A stretch of 64,000 nt of DNA from Conchocele bisecta (lineage: Eukaryota; Mollusca; Bivalvia; Lucinida; Thyasiridae), in NCBI GenBank assembly GCA_029237695.1, contig CM055268.1:53219131-53283130 (forward strand), read 5' to 3'. The notes under the pieces were generated by a model, which ran no database searches, was not told the DNA's origin, and saw nothing but the letters and a program-made list of their open reading frames with translations. A program made the translations under genes and the position numbers. Shown piece by piece: positions 1 to 11,551 of the stretch (the stretch's first letter is position 1; every line of letters begins with the position of its first letter).

Positions 1-480
1 ACATTCTGAAGATGTTCAAGAACATTATATTATTGGAACAATCAACATCCTTTTTGGAGGTTCATGTGCCTCCTTTGACAGAGACCGAGAATGAGATATA
101 CAGTGCAACGTCTCTAAATTCGTCACCCATGGGAAGACGCAAAACTGGCTGTCGTAGAGAGGTGGCTGTCGTAGGGAGGTTAATGCTGAATTAAATTTTG
201 TCATCCGCTGTTTTTTATTTTCTTCGATAATTCTCATCAAAAACATGCTTTGGCAACATTTTATAATCATTTCCATTGTAAATGATTCTAAAGTGCTGTT
301 AAAACATGTTTTTATTGAGAAAGAAGGCAAAAGCAACTGCAGACGACAATGTTCGTGCTCAGCAGTCTAAGGGTTAGATATAGAGGAAATCATCCATTTT
401 GGGATACAAAATAGCGGCTGTTTACATAAAGGGTGTTGTTGTAGAGAGGTGGCCGTTCGGGGAGGTTTGACTGTATGTGT
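1..480. mobile_element. MITE split by a family S foldback
   Basis: GTAGAGAGGTGGC..TCG..GGGAGGTT is present at 155-182 and 440-470, bracketing a family S foldback at about 183-376. S carries inverted copies of AGTGCTGT, CATTTCCATTG and CTGCAGACGAC/GTCATCCGCTG and ends in TCTAAGGGTTA. The arrangement indicates S inserted into, or next to, an older element. The window starts inside this region. Confidence 0.5.
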
Positions 481-627
481 ATTGCGGCCGTTTTACATGC
501 TCTTCTATGTGTCAGTAAATAGAAAATGGGGCTTATGCCATACCAGGTCAGTCTCGTTCGTCGCTCGTGCAACCTGATACTATTCTATTGTTTTATTAGA
601 AGTAAATGAGATGTTTCACTTTCTAAA

Positions 628-884
628 TGGCGAATGGTTGTTCGGTTAGCGCAATTGATAACGAGCGCGCTTCTCACCAATGCGTCCCCAGGTTCGATCC
701 TCAGTCGGGGCAGTATGTGAGATGGTATGGTGGTCACCAGATCGGACAAGTGGGTTTCCTCCGGGTACTCCGGTTTCCACTCACATTAATGACCGCCATC
801 GCGCCTTCATCTGTGTCAACGCGGAAGTATTTGTATAAGTGCCCTCGCGCTTGTTTGTAATCGTTGTAAAATAAATAAAGTTTC
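628..884 (+). mobile_element. tRNA-derived SINE, V-SINE-like
   Basis: A tRNA-like head (GGTTAGCGCAATTGATAACG, B box AGGTTCGATCC at about 691) is followed by a central segment with TTTCCTCCGGGTACTCCGG and an AATAAATAAAG tail. The central motif resembles the conserved core of V-SINE-type elements reported in molluscs (recollection). The A box is degraded, so this is a retroposon copy rather than a tRNA gene. No clear target duplication. Confidence 0.65.
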
Positions 885-1383
885 AACGTTCTTTTTTAAA
901 TGGTGAACAGACAGGTCTGCGCGGAGGTCTACACTGGCCGCAACAATATCCAATCACAGCCGTGTACAAGATATTTTCTAAAAACTGTTATGTACGACTT
1001 TTCACAAAATGTTTTACTTTCGGTTATAACTTATAAGTGTTACATCTTTTTGGCGAGTGCCTGTATCCATCTGTACACACGGCTTCAATGTTAGCTGTCA
1101 AATGAGAGCCTTTTATTTCAAGTGTGACAGTATATTAATGACGCGAACATTTAGCTTCAGGTCAGCGACCATGAGACATAGACACATTTGTTAGCCTATT
1201 AAAACAGCATGTATGTGTCATGTTGTAGTGTTTACGGACAGACATACGTGTATATATATACTGTTTAATCTGCCTGTAGTTTTAACATTTTTGGTCTCTT
1301 TCTGTGGCCATTCGATGAACACAAATCAGTTTCAGACGGCTCATTGTGAAGTATTTATTATTGAATGTATCCTTTGTGCACCT
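885..1383. other. No recognised feature
   Basis: AT-rich sequence with short TATA microsatellite runs. I see no coding signal, splice pair or repeat of the listed families. Confidence 0.4.
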
Positions 1384-1612
1384 GGGGCCGTTTCGTTAAA
1401 CTTTGTACGACTAAAATGTTCGTAAGTGCAAATTTAGGATAGTCTGGAAATTTCAATTGATGGATTTACATTTATTGAGCATAGGCTGCATATGCAGCCT
1501 ATGCTCAATAAATGTAAATCCAGTAATTGTTTACAGGCTTTACAGAATTTACAGACTATCATAATTTTGCACTTACAAACAATTTTGTCGTACGAAGTTT
1601 AGTGAAACGACT
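1384..1612. mobile_element. Family C palindromic MITE
   Basis: Full-length imperfect palindrome running from GGGGCCGTTTCG to GTGAAACGACTC, with the perfect central palindrome TGAGCATAGGCTGCATATGC at about 1477. Flanks are CTG left and CTT right, close to the CWG duplication seen in better copies. No ORF. Confidence 0.85.
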
Positions 1613-2372
1613 CCTTGGTTCTTACAGGTCGTGCATAGAATGAGCCGATTCGACGTAATCCGCATTCAGAATTTACTTCTTTTGAAGATTTCAAAACGTG
1701 TACTGAGCAAACACACATGCGCATGTACACCTTTCTAATATGAAACACAATTGAACGTATGGTTATAAAACAATGAACGTACATGCACCAGCTTTGCATT
1801 GCAATGTTCGGTATTTAGTAAAGCGACAGAAGGACATCGATAACACGATTTTTCGGCGATATTGCATGCCATATTACGTCAAACGAAATCAAAGTACTGA
1901 AAGAACTGAAATTGTATCGCCAGAAACAAAAAGTAGGAAAGTGTGCCTGCCCCACATTGATGATGTCCCGATTGGCAGTCTTTATACAAATATTAATCTG
2001 ATGTAAGGTGCATTCATTACACCCATCGTAAACATACATATTATATACCAAATCGGAGCATAGAGACATACCTTTAATTTGAAACATGCACAATCAAAAT
2101 GGGTATTATGAAATATGAATTATAACCGTTTATAAATATTCCGGTTTTTTTACCACATAATAAGTACACGAGTTCCGGCGAATAAACCTGTCCTCAAAAA
2201 TGGCGACCGACAGCCATAGTTAATAACTCTAAAAATAGATAACTAAAATGGCGATACCAAACAAATAGTAACATACATCCGACGCTACAGTAAAACTCCA
2301 TTTTTAAGTACATGTATTCAGTTTCCACAATAAAAGCAGAAAGTCTCGAGTTTACCTATATAATGCCAGAAA
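1613..2372. other. Unassigned sequence
   Basis: The overlapping frames at 1773-2093 are short, on both strands, and show no family resemblance. No repeat recognised. Confidence 0.35.
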
Positions 2373-2638
2373 TGTGGCTGTGACTGGAGAAATGGGTCTT
2401 ATGGGTTTTGAGTAGCTCCTGGAGAAATAGTACACTCATGTAGCCTGTTAACGATATGTATTGCTTGGAATGGCGGACAGTGCAGATCCTGATCAGAATG
2501 TGCGGATGAACATACTGAACTGGATCTACATCGGTCTTTGTGACCGGTGTAGATCCAGTTCAGCCTGTTCATCCGCACATTCTGATCAGGATCTGCACTG
2601 TCCGCCATAACCCCCATTTTTCCAGTCACAGCCACAGA
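2373..2638. mobile_element. Family H palindromic element
   Basis: ATGTGGCTGTGACTGGAGAA at the left end and the inverted CCAGTCACAGCCAC at the right; the interior is the CAGATCCTGATCAGA / TCTGATCAGGATCTG palindrome. No TIR-encoded protein; non-autonomous. Confidence 0.8.
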
Positions 2639-2784
2639 TAAGGCATAAACAGGTGGAGGGGTGGAGATGCACCTGAAGTACTTTATCCGCCGTGTTACTC
2701 ACTGACGTCACATTGAGTTGCTCGATATGATGGCCGCGACCACCGCAAATATAAATGGGTCAGTGGAAGAAGGGGGATATATAG

Positions 2785-2896
2785 AGAATATTCATATTTT
2801 TGTAACGAATATGACATATATGTTCATCTCATATGGACATTTCACATCACGAGATGAACATATATGTCATATTCGTTACACAAATATGAATATTCT
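2785..2896. repeat. 112-bp near-perfect foldback
   Basis: AGAATATTCATATTTTTGTA, ACGAATATGACATATATGTT and CATCTC are mirrored by their reverse complements after a loop of about 20 bp. Seen once in this window. Confidence 0.8.
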
Positions 2897-3233
2897 ATTT
2901 ATTATATACCGCTCCATGGAAATTAGCAGTTTTTAGACTGTATACGGTAATGAATGCTGTTTTCTTTCAGGTGCGCGTTATGAATATAGATAGCGGAAGT
3001 AGTCGTATTTTCACCGGAAGTTGTTTATTTCATCGATGAGAACATATGGCTTTTATTTACATCGTATAACTATGTATTTCACGGGTAGGTATATAATAAA
3101 AGGGACTTAGTCCCTTCTTCCACCGACCCCTTCAATTCCTTTATGCATGTCATCGGAAACAATTATAACGAGGCAAACAAAGCTATTCATAACAACGCCG
3201 AGCACTACTGACAGAAAATATACATTTTATTGT

Positions 3234-3503
3234 ACAGTGGAACCCCTCTAAACCTGACACTCGGAAACATATAGATGTTTATCTTAGATGTGTTTCGCCG
3301 TTATGTATCTCTGATATAATGACATTTCATGATTGCAAAACACTATGTGTCATGAAGTGCTCACATGTCTGATTTACAGTGGAACATCTCCCTAACCTGG
3401 ATACCCCTCCCAACTGTCTGCTTTACCAGTGGAGCCTCCTCCAAACCGGACACCCTGGGGACCCCCCAGGGTGTCCGGGTTTGGGAGGGAAGGCTTCATT
3501 GTA
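3234..3503. mobile_element. Decayed family D element
   Basis: TACAGTGGAACCCCTCTAAA at the left, internal CAGTGGAACATCTCC, and a right half with GGACACCCTGGGG / CCCCAGGGTGTCC. Two diverged D copies probably overlap. Confidence 0.6.
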
Positions 3504-3769
3504 GTTGTACAGTTTGTGTCTTATTTTGCATTTGTTAACATTTTGTGATATCAATGGACAACCAAACGACTCATGCAACGGGTGCTTAAGCGAAACCCTT
3601 ACTGTATACAATGACGATGCGATTAATGTATGTTACCAGTAGGCTCAACCTGTTCACCTTTTTGTCGTAATGGCAGTCATGTTGTAGTACTACCAAGGAT
3701 CGGGCAAATATTAACATCACTGTGGAAGAATGCGCGGAGATAAGTACCGAACTTACAAGAATGAATGAA

Positions 3770-4233
3770 TGTTTGGAACGCCAAATCTACATAAACTCAA
3801 ATAATTAATGCTTAACTATTTAGAGCTAGCTATACATGATTTAGAGAGCTCTTCAAATGATTTAGAGCTAGCATTAATTATTTCAGTTTATGTAGATTTG
3901 GCGTTCATGGAACGCCGAATCTACATAAACTCAAATAAGTATCGCTAGCTGTAAATAATTAGAGCGAGCATTAAATATTTCGAGTTATTTAGGGCTATCA
4001 TTAATTATTTGAGTTTATATATATTTGGCGTTCATAGAACGCCGAATCTACATAAACTCAAATAATTAATGCTAGCTCTAAATAATTAGACCTATCATTA
4101 CATATTTAGAGCTAGCTCCTAATGATTTAGATCTCTTCAAATGATTTGGAGCTAGCTCTAAATAATTAATGCTAGCTCTGGTTATTTAGAGCTTGCATTA
4201 ATTATTTGAGTTTATGTAGATTTGGTGTTCCAT
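3770..4233. repeat. Family P inverted/direct repeat cluster
   Basis: GAACGCC(A/G)AATCTACATA with CTCAAATAATTAATGCTAGC occurs at about 3778, 3899 and 4041, alternating with the reverse complement TGAGTTTATGTAGATTTGG. The units are tandem copies of a roughly 130-bp palindrome with CTAGC/GCTAG internal motifs. A shorter relative lies at 60920-61045. Confidence 0.7.
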
Positions 4234-4869
4234 ATGAATGCCACCGAATACGACTGTCAGAAAATATATATTATAACCACGATTTTATTGCACGTGTTCA
4301 TTAATGGAAATGGCTGTGCTAGCAGTCAAAATCAACAGCATAAGAGCATTTGAGTCAACACAATTTGGTTAAAGAAATTTTAAAATTGATGATGATGTTC
4401 ACCCTAGTCTGAAGTACGCAGGAGCCTGTACCGGTATACGATTCTATGTTGGACCAAAGTAGTGAACATACTAGTATATATAGTCATATATATACCGCTT
4501 CAGAAAGCTGGTAGTGGAATGCCGATGCACGTTATTGACAGAGTGCAGAGTTGTACTGTGAAAGTTGAATGCAGTAAAGAGTTGAGCTTCATAACCAAAT
4601 GTCTGCTTCCTATCACACCACAGTGAAGCAATTATTTCATAAATATGTTATGGCATAAATCCCACATACTGTACCGACTGTAAAAGACCTGGTCACTCCA
4701 TACATGCCCAAGCTTATTCGCTGCATTTGCAAAGATATCATGATGCCAAACAGTAACAATTATAATTACAGTTAATTCCAGATTGGTCATTCAATAGTAT
4801 GTCTGCGCAGGATTGGGAATCATATTTATTTTTAAAACTAATAGTGTAGTATATACGATTTTGAGTTGT

Positions 4870-5511
4870 GGGTATTGTATGTCAGCCATATTGAATTTGG
4901 GCCATACCACAATACTCAAAATGTTCCAATATATATGCTATTATATTACAACATGGTTGAAAATATGGGCATAGCGCCATTATTTGTTGTCATAGCGCCA
5001 GTTCTTTGGACGTTAAACTGGTATTAATGAGCATAATATATTCCGGCGGCCATCTTGGATTTCCACCACAACAAAATGCTCAGACTGTATCAATACATGT
5101 GCAACTGTATTCCTCATGGTTGAAACATAGAGGTATAGACAGTTCATATCCGCCGCTATAGCGCCAGTACTTTGGAAGTTATAATGATATTAATTATTTT
5201 GATGAATTCCGGTGGCCATCTCGTATTTTCACAATGACACACTGCTCATACTGTATGAATATATATGCCATTGTACTCCTTATGGTTGAAAATATGGGTA
5301 TAGAGACCGTATGTGTTTTCATAGCGCCAGAACTTTGGAAGTTATAATGATATTAATGATGTTAATGGATTCCGGTGGCCATCTTGGATTTTAACCATAA
5401 CACAATGCCCAGACTGTATCAATATATATGCCATTGTATTCTTTATGGTTGAAAATATGGGTATAGAGCCCATATATGTTGTCATAGTGTCAGTATTTCA
5501 AATGTTTAAGT
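4870..5511. repeat. Satellite, about 164-bp unit (left part)
   Basis: GGCCATCTTGGATTT-type segments at about 5048, 5213 and 5378, each with ATATGCCATTGTA, ATGGTTGAAAATATGGG and TAGCGCCAGTACTTTGGA, give a period of about 163-165 bp. The array stops within a unit at about 5510 where a LINE fragment is inserted, and resumes at about 5990. Confidence 0.75.
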
Positions 5512-5985
5512 GCATGAATAACTTATGCCCAAATTATCTAAACAATGAATTTAAATAAACAACAGCAATTCATGGGTTAAACTTAAGGTCAGTAGATAAA
5601 ACAATATATATCTACCAAAACCTAATATTGAACTATACAGGTCAACCTTCGTCTATTCTGAAGCCAAAATATTGAATGATCTACCTGTGTGTGTTAAAAC
5701 TGCCAAGTCCGTGGAAGATTTTAAGAGCAAATACATAGTACATGTTCATACAAGTACTCAACTTGATTAGCTCTTAATTTAATACTCATGTACGGTTTCA
5801 TCATATATATAAGACAATCATACTCATGCGATTGTTACATTGTGACTCATGTTTACATGTACTTGTATCATTATTATTTGTTAAATATACGTGTACTTGT
5901 AGATATATAGATGATCTCAGGGAAGATTGGCTAGGCCAACTGAGCTTCTTCTATAAATAAAGACGTTACTTACTTATACTTACTT
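5512..5985 (+). pseudogene. 3'-truncated-from-5' LINE fragment (RT C-terminus)
   Basis: The frame at about 5610-5768 reads YLPKPNIELYRSTF, VYSEAKILNDLPVCVKT and VEDFKSKY, resembling the C-terminal end of non-LTR reverse transcriptases (F.YSGA..WN.LP..K pattern). A 3' UTR follows with AATAAAG and a TTACTTACTTATACTTACTT microsatellite tail. Only the last few hundred bases of the element are present, which is typical 5' truncation. Upstream codons contain stops, so it is dead. A CR1/L2/RTE-like clade is possible but not assignable by eye. Confidence 0.65.
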
Positions 5986-6060
5986 ACTAGTATTTTGAAA
6001 GCGACAGTGATATTAGTGATTCTGATGGATGCCGGCGGCCATCTTGGATTTAAAAAAAAA
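5986..6060. repeat. Satellite, 164-bp unit resumes
   Basis: AGTATTTTGAAAGCGACAGT, GATATTAGTGAT and GGCGGCCATCTTGGATTT match the broken unit left of the LINE fragment. AGTATTTCAAA before and AGTATTTTGAAA after the LINE look like a target-site duplication. Confidence 0.6.
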
Positions 6061-6114
6061 GCCACCTGATGAATTTTTATACATCCTCTGAAAATTGTCA
6101 TCTTGCACCAATAT

Positions 6115-6539
6115 CAAGGTGGGGGGATCACGTGGTTTCCGAACGGCATGACGTCATGTTTTTTAGATGTGTTTACAGTAGATTTCCTTTAATATTTTGC
6201 TAATGGAATGACATATTTTTATGAAATATACCGCAGCAAATGCGGTACACGTTGCCCTTTATTATATAGGCGGCTTTAATCTCATAATTCTGTCGTTTTG
6301 ACGAAGAATCGGTTACCGTAAATGTAAATAAAAACAAAAAATAAACGGTACTCGATTCTTTGTAAAGAACTTTCAGAGCACCCATAACACACATATGCCA
6401 TCGTATTTGGTGCGCTACATATCATCAAAATCCGTCCGTTTGTTAGGAAGATTTTAATGAAAATCTACTGTAAAAATGACGTCACAGATTACGTCACGTC
6501 GGAAAATCGGGTTCGGAAACCACGTGATCATACACCTTG
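6115..6539. mobile_element. Family F foldback carrying CRE sites
   Basis: Ends are CAAGGTGGGGGGATCACGTG and ACCACGTGATCATACACCTTG. The arms carry TGACGTCA at 6149-6156 and 6477-6484, and the centre carries the pair GACGAAGAATCGGTTACCG / CGATTCTTTG. Architecture parallels family E but with a different body. No ORF worth calling. Confidence 0.75.
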
Positions 6540-6669
6540 CAAATGAACTTAAACCAATCAACAAAAAAAACATTACACTACATTTTCATAATTTCCAATA
6601 ATCCCTCCAGACTAGTGTGCCAAACGATACCTATGGTGGGATATCATATATCCAATGTTCTAATACACG

Positions 6670-6889
6670 TACTGCGGAACCTCTCTAAACCGGACACCAA
6701 GAATATATAAGTGATCTCAGTTTGAGAGGTTTCTTGGTAACGCATCTCAGATAATACTGCATGGTCTTTATTGCAAAAGACTTAAGTATGTCCCAGAATG
6801 GCCATATTCCTGATTTACAGTGGTACCTCAATAAACCGGACACACTGGGGTCCTCCTAGGGTTTCCGGTTTATAGAGGTTTCACTGTAT
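6670..6889. mobile_element. Family D MITE
   Basis: TGCGGAACCTCTCTAAACCG at the left; GGTTTATAGAGGTTTCACTG at the right, with internal GGACACACTGGGGTCCTCC. Terminal CAGTG..CACTG next to TA suggests a Tc1/mariner (pogo/Tigger-like) non-autonomous element. Confidence 0.75.
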
Positions 6890-8057
6890 ACTGTATTTTC
6901 TATGGGAAAACTTTGCTTCCACATTCGGTAAGTAGACAAATATTTAATTCTGAAAAAATTAACAGAATATATAAGTCACCCGGGGCTTACCCGCCACCAC
7001 TCCTCTCTGGGCGGCAGGACCTAGGTATATGAAAATGCAACATATTAACAGCCATTCCACATACATGTACATGTACATGAAATTGTCAACTTACCTTTAT
7101 CGTTATCAGGGTTTCCCACTACAAGGCCCGAGTGTAAATGTTCCGTAATAAACGTTATTACACACGAATATCGCACCATCAGAAGAATGCGCCATGTTTG
7201 TTGTGGTATGACCTTTTACCGGCATAGCCTCATGTCCGACAGAGGCTGATACTGCGCAGTGAAGTTGGACGGAGGCCTCGCTGGGTGTCCACCGAGATAT
7301 CGTACTATACCACTTTCTTATTGTTATCAAATTGCCAATGTGATGATTATGCGACGTTATCGCATATCCGATATTTGGCCGCAATAAATTTTACATCGAA
7401 AGTTGACAAAATTCCACAAATTGTCAGAATGTTTTGTGATAACCCGATTATTCTGCGTCAGTAAACGCTAGCAAACGGTTACTTTTGTGAGTGTAACTTG
7501 AGAAATTGAATATGTCCTCTTTCTGACAAGTGTAGACCATTGCCTTACATTAGTGATCACTGAATATGCTATTTATTATACTATTTTACTATTGAAATTA
7601 ATCGATACATTCAATAATTATCATATTAAATTAGCACAAATGTTTGGTTATATTTATTGCATAAGCACAGAACCAAACAATGAGACTGTACTGATCACAC
7701 ATTTTCTGATTGCATATTATTACACACGACATGCTACATTTAATACATGGTAATGTTTATTCAGCAATATGCATGTACTGTGTTATTAAATTGCGAAAGC
7801 ACAGTTTATTCAATATTCATGCATTACACTTGTTCCCAACCAATAGTTTCTGACGACACTTCATGTGAAGCCTTGAGACCTAGGTCACAAAGGTATGTCG
7901 TATGATAACACCCTGGTCAATAATCTAACCTTATCTGCCGCCATTTTGGGTGTAAACATCACGTGACCGCTCATTCATGCATCTGAAATTAATATTGACT
8001 TGGTAACGTCATCAGAAAAATGTTTATACCACAAACTCAGAACTGCGTCACCGATGT
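6890..8057. other. Unassigned, one CpG-richer patch
   Basis: 7090-7390 is richer in CpG and has a consensus GTAAGT donor on the minus strand (7093-7088) about 100 nt after an AACATGGCG start context, but the frame from that ATG ends in TGA before the donor. The rest is AT-rich with no recognised repeat. Confidence 0.35.
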
Positions 8058-8421
8058 CAAGGTGCATGATCACGTGGTTACAACAACAACAACGTCACCC
8101 ACTCCAAAGTAAGTATTATTTGATATTTTCCTTAATATTCAACGGATTTTTATGAAATATGGCGCAGCAAACGCGTCTTCATTAGCAGCATTTGGTGGTC
8201 TATGGAGTTTGGCACATACTTATGTCATTTTTGCGAAGAATCGATTTCCGTGTCGGAGACACGGAAATCGATTCTTCGCAATACCGTCAGATGTTTAGGC
8301 GAACATAGAGAGACCACCAAATGCAGCTTAACAAGACGCGTTTGATGCGCCGTATTTCATCAAAATCCGTTACGTAATAAGGACACTATAAAAAAATACG
8401 TACTTTGAATCGGTACTTGTT
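8058..8421. mobile_element. Family E foldback, right tip lost
   Basis: Left tip CAAGGTGCATGATCACGTGG and ACAACAACAACG; central palindrome GAAGAATCGATTTCCGTGTC / GACACGGAAATCGATTCTTC. The right arm stops at GGTACTTGTTCAC, short of the usual CACGTGATCA tip. Confidence 0.8.
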
Positions 8422-8726
8422 CACATATATGTCATACGTATACACCATCACATTTGGAAGCAATTATGCTTGATGAGGGGTAGGACGGGTCCTTAATTTA
8501 ATGCAATAGCATAAATTCTTCGATTGTCGTTGTGACTTGGCTGTGACCGTTGCAGACCCAGACAAGCCCGCGCACCAATTCCCCGACTGTTCACCATTCC
8601 GTCAGAGAATGTACGAGACGGTGTTAGTAGACCAGGAGCTGGACTTGCAACGAATGGCATAAGCACAGTTTCGCCAGTGACAAATCAGATCAAAAGTATA
8701 AAACGCCATAAATACTCCGTGTGTAT

Positions 8727-8936
8727 ACAGTGAAACCTCTTTAAACCGGACACCCTCCAGGGTGTCCGGTTTAGAGATGTTCCACTGTAAATCAGGCATA
8801 TGGCTATTCTGATACGTATTTGCGTGCTTTGCAATCACGAACATACATTAACATCTGAGATAAATGGCCAAGAAACCCATTAAAAATAAGATCAAATACG
8901 TTGTCTTGGTGTTCGGTTTAGAGAGGTTCCACTGTA
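8727..8936. mobile_element. Family D MITE
   Basis: ACAGTGAAACCTCTTTAAAC to TTAGAGAGGTTCCACTGTA with internal GGACACCCTCCAGGGTGTCC. Flanked by TA. Confidence 0.85.
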
Positions 8937-9118
8937 CAATCCATGGAATCATACAACACAAACGTGTAAAAGTTATATTGTTGTGTGTACCTTCCTTTTC
9001 TAACTTGGTTTATTACACTATTTCGCAGTTCATCACCGCTATAAACTTAGAATATGTCGTAAAGTCACACATTTAGTGGAGTCCCAATATCCCTCACATA
9101 AGCACTGATAAGAACAGC

Positions 9119-9750
9119 GCTCCAGATAAGGTGCGTATTTGCTTAAATACGCGCCAGATATTTTTTCCCATTCACGACACTAACGTACTATTCTATTTAT
9201 CACGTCAGCACCTACAAATGGCTTTAAAATGCAAAACAAATAACCCCAGCCACCGCACATATGCATACTCAGTGATTAGGTCGTATTGACAGGATATCAA
9301 AAATGTTTCACGGCACATACGCACTGTGTTGACGGGATAAATACGTGTACAGTGATGATGTAAATTTAGTTATAGAAAGATTGCAGTATACATTGTGTAT
9401 GTACACGTATTTTATACTCGTATCAGAAACACGTGAAGTGAATTACAATCAGTCCCCCGTGAATCATAGAAACTGTAAATGTGTTTCTTGTGATATTGGA
9501 GAGATAGTATCTTTAGTAATTTTTATGAAACCCTTCTCTATTTCATATTTATCCCGTCAACACAGTGCGTATATATATGTGCCGTGAAACATGTTTGATA
9601 TTCTGTCAATACGACATAATCACTGCGTATGGATATGTGCGGTGAATGGGGTTATATTTTTGCATTTACACGCCATTTGTAGGTGTTGACAGGATTAGAG
9701 AATAGTAGGTTAGTGCCGTGAATGGGAAAAACTATCTGGCAAGGCTCAGG
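9119..9750. mobile_element. Family K large foldback with about 190-bp arms
   Basis: The left arm (about 9159-9345: CGCGCCAGATATTTTTTCCC, CACCTACAAATGGC, TGACAGGATATCAAAAATGT, GTTGACGGGATAAAT) is repeated as its reverse complement at about 9550-9745. Its left end merges with a GCTCCAGATAAGGTGCGTAT element also seen at 28592. The loop holds only a short frame. Confidence 0.75.
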
Positions 9751-10110
9751 AAACGGGATGGGCGAGGCTCTGCCGAGCACATCCCGTTTCCGTGCCGCGC
9801 CAGATATTTTTCCCATTCACGGCACTAACCTACTATTCTGTTTATCCCGTCAACACCTACAAATGGCTGTAAAATGAAAAAATAGTATTGACTGGATATC
9901 AAAAATGTTTCACGGCACCGTGTTTCACGGCACATACGCACTGTGTTGACGGGATAAAAATAGAATAGTAGGTTAGTGCCGTGAATTGGAAAAATATCTG
10001 GCTCGGCACGGAAACGGGATGTGCTCGGCAGAGCCTCGCCCATCCCGTTTCCTAAGCCTTGCCAGATATTGTTTCCCATTCACGGCACTAACCTGCTATT
10101 CTCTATGACT
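9720..10110. mobile_element. Family K palindromes, second and third copies
   Basis: GTGCCGTGAATGGGAAAAAC, GCCAGATAGTTTTT-type arms and GGAAACGGGATGGGCGAGGC / GCCTCGCCCATCCCGTTTCC form two more palindromes. They share the arms of the 9119 element, giving a nested palindrome cluster. Confidence 0.75.
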
Positions 10111-10340
10111 GAGTATCGTGCATATCTTTCATGAAATGTGTGCACTAAAATTGGCCTGTGCAGTGTGCACTTCTCCTCATGAAACATATCCATATGCTTG
10201 GCTCTATTCAAGGCACTAACCTGCTATTCTCTATAACTGAGTATCGTGCATATCTTTCATGAAATGTGTGCACTAAAATTGGCCTGTGCAGTGTGCACTT
10301 CTCATGAAACATATCCATATGCACGCATGTTTCATCGAGC
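10084..10340 (+). repeat. 128-bp tandem duplication
   Basis: GGCACTAACCTGCTATTCTC, GAGTATCGTGCATATC and ATTGGCCTGTGCAGTG recur with an offset of 128 bp (10084 and 10212). The second copy lacks CTC in the CTCCTC run. Almost identical, therefore recent. Confidence 0.85.
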
Positions 10341-10407
10341 ACTAACTAGTGCCATTGTCTCATACTCATGCTATATATCATGTATTGTTTGCACATGGCT
10401 TTAGGCA

Positions 10408-10522
10408 ATGCTCATTCCGGGGCCGCGCGTAATGGAATTGCCTTCATGACGTCACTACGGGGAAGTGCTTTTATGACGTCACTACTTCATGACGTTCATG
10501 ACGCGGCCCCGGATTATGCATA
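10408..10522. repeat. Foldback with two perfect CREs
   Basis: ATTCCGGGGCCGCGCGT and ACGCGGCCCCGGATTATG are inverted ends. Inside are TGACGTCA at 10447-10454 and 10474-10481 and two ATGACG half sites. GC-rich in AT-rich surroundings. Confidence 0.75.
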
Positions 10523-10627
10523 CCGAAAATTATCTACGTGAATGGGACGATTTTATAAAAGTACTGAAAATACTGAATATAATGCTCAAATTACATTAGT
10601 TTTTGTTGGAAATGTAACAATAACGTT

Positions 10628-10759
10628 TGATCATGTCCAGCCGTGTGCAAACGTTTGCTGTGGCCCTCAGGAACTGTTTGAACCCGCGGCCTGTGGCCTT
10701 GGGGTTCAAACAGTTCCCTCGGGCCACAGCAAACGTTTGCACACGACTAGACATGATCA
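10628..10759. mobile_element. Family Q foldback
   Basis: TGATCATGTC, CGTGTGCAAACGTTTGCTGT, GGCCCTC and GGAACTGTTTGAACCC are mirrored around GCGGCCTGTGGCC. A shorter relative lies at 43553-43625. The small open frames across it are products of the palindrome. Confidence 0.8.
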
Positions 10760-10809
10760 AGCCTTATATTGTTACCTCATGTTGTCACACTGCTATGACC
10801 TCAGTTGAA

Positions 10810-11323
10810 ATAAAGGATTATTAATTAATTAATTGAAAAAATATTTGGTTTTGGACGACTCGTAGTGTTAACGGCTTGTACATGGTCATCGTTAAAAGAA
10901 AGAAACCGCAGTCGTATTGATGAAAAATAAGATTTACCTGAGACATCATGGGCGCTGCCATTACTCCAGACAAAACAATAGACCACGTGTCCTATACCCT
11001 GTTTAATTTCGCCTCAAACGTGTATGCTGCGGCGCCTCCATTAAATAGCCATGAAGAAATGAAACATGGATGAAATAGCTTTTAATATGTCAACCCAAGT
11101 TGTGTGTATGGCTGACATTGTCAAGGAAACTGATATTTAAATTGTGAATTTTGTTTATTAACATTTTTAAATTTCCTTATTACTCGTGTGTTTCCTTAGC
11201 AATATGACCTGGTTTGCCACCTTACGAATTGAAAATAAATTTAAATAAATCACGAAACCGGCATTTACCATATTCCGTAGTCGCAGCTCATATTACCAAA
11301 TGGAACGATTTATTGCATGCACC
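10810..11323. other. No recognised feature
   Basis: AT-rich, including a TTAATTAATTAATTG run. No repeat or coding signal identified. Confidence 0.35.
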
Positions 11324-11551
11324 TGGGGGCTGTTTCACTAAACTTCGTACGACTAAGATGTTCGTAAACTTGTGCAAAATAATGATAGTCTGTAATTTTC
11401 ACATTAACAATGTTTTCTATTAAACAATTATTGGATTTACATTTGTTGGGCATAGGCTGCAATTGTAAACCCATCAATTGAAATTTCCAGACGATCCTAA
11501 ATTTTCACTTACGAACATTTTAGTCGTACGAAGTTTAGTGAAACGGCCTCC
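11324..11551. mobile_element. Family C MITE, centre deleted
   Basis: GGGGGCTGTTTCACTAAACT to AGTTTAGTGAAACGGCCTC; the central TGCATATGC palindrome is lost, leaving GGCATAGGCTGCAATTGTAA. Directly abuts the family I element on the right. Confidence 0.8.
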
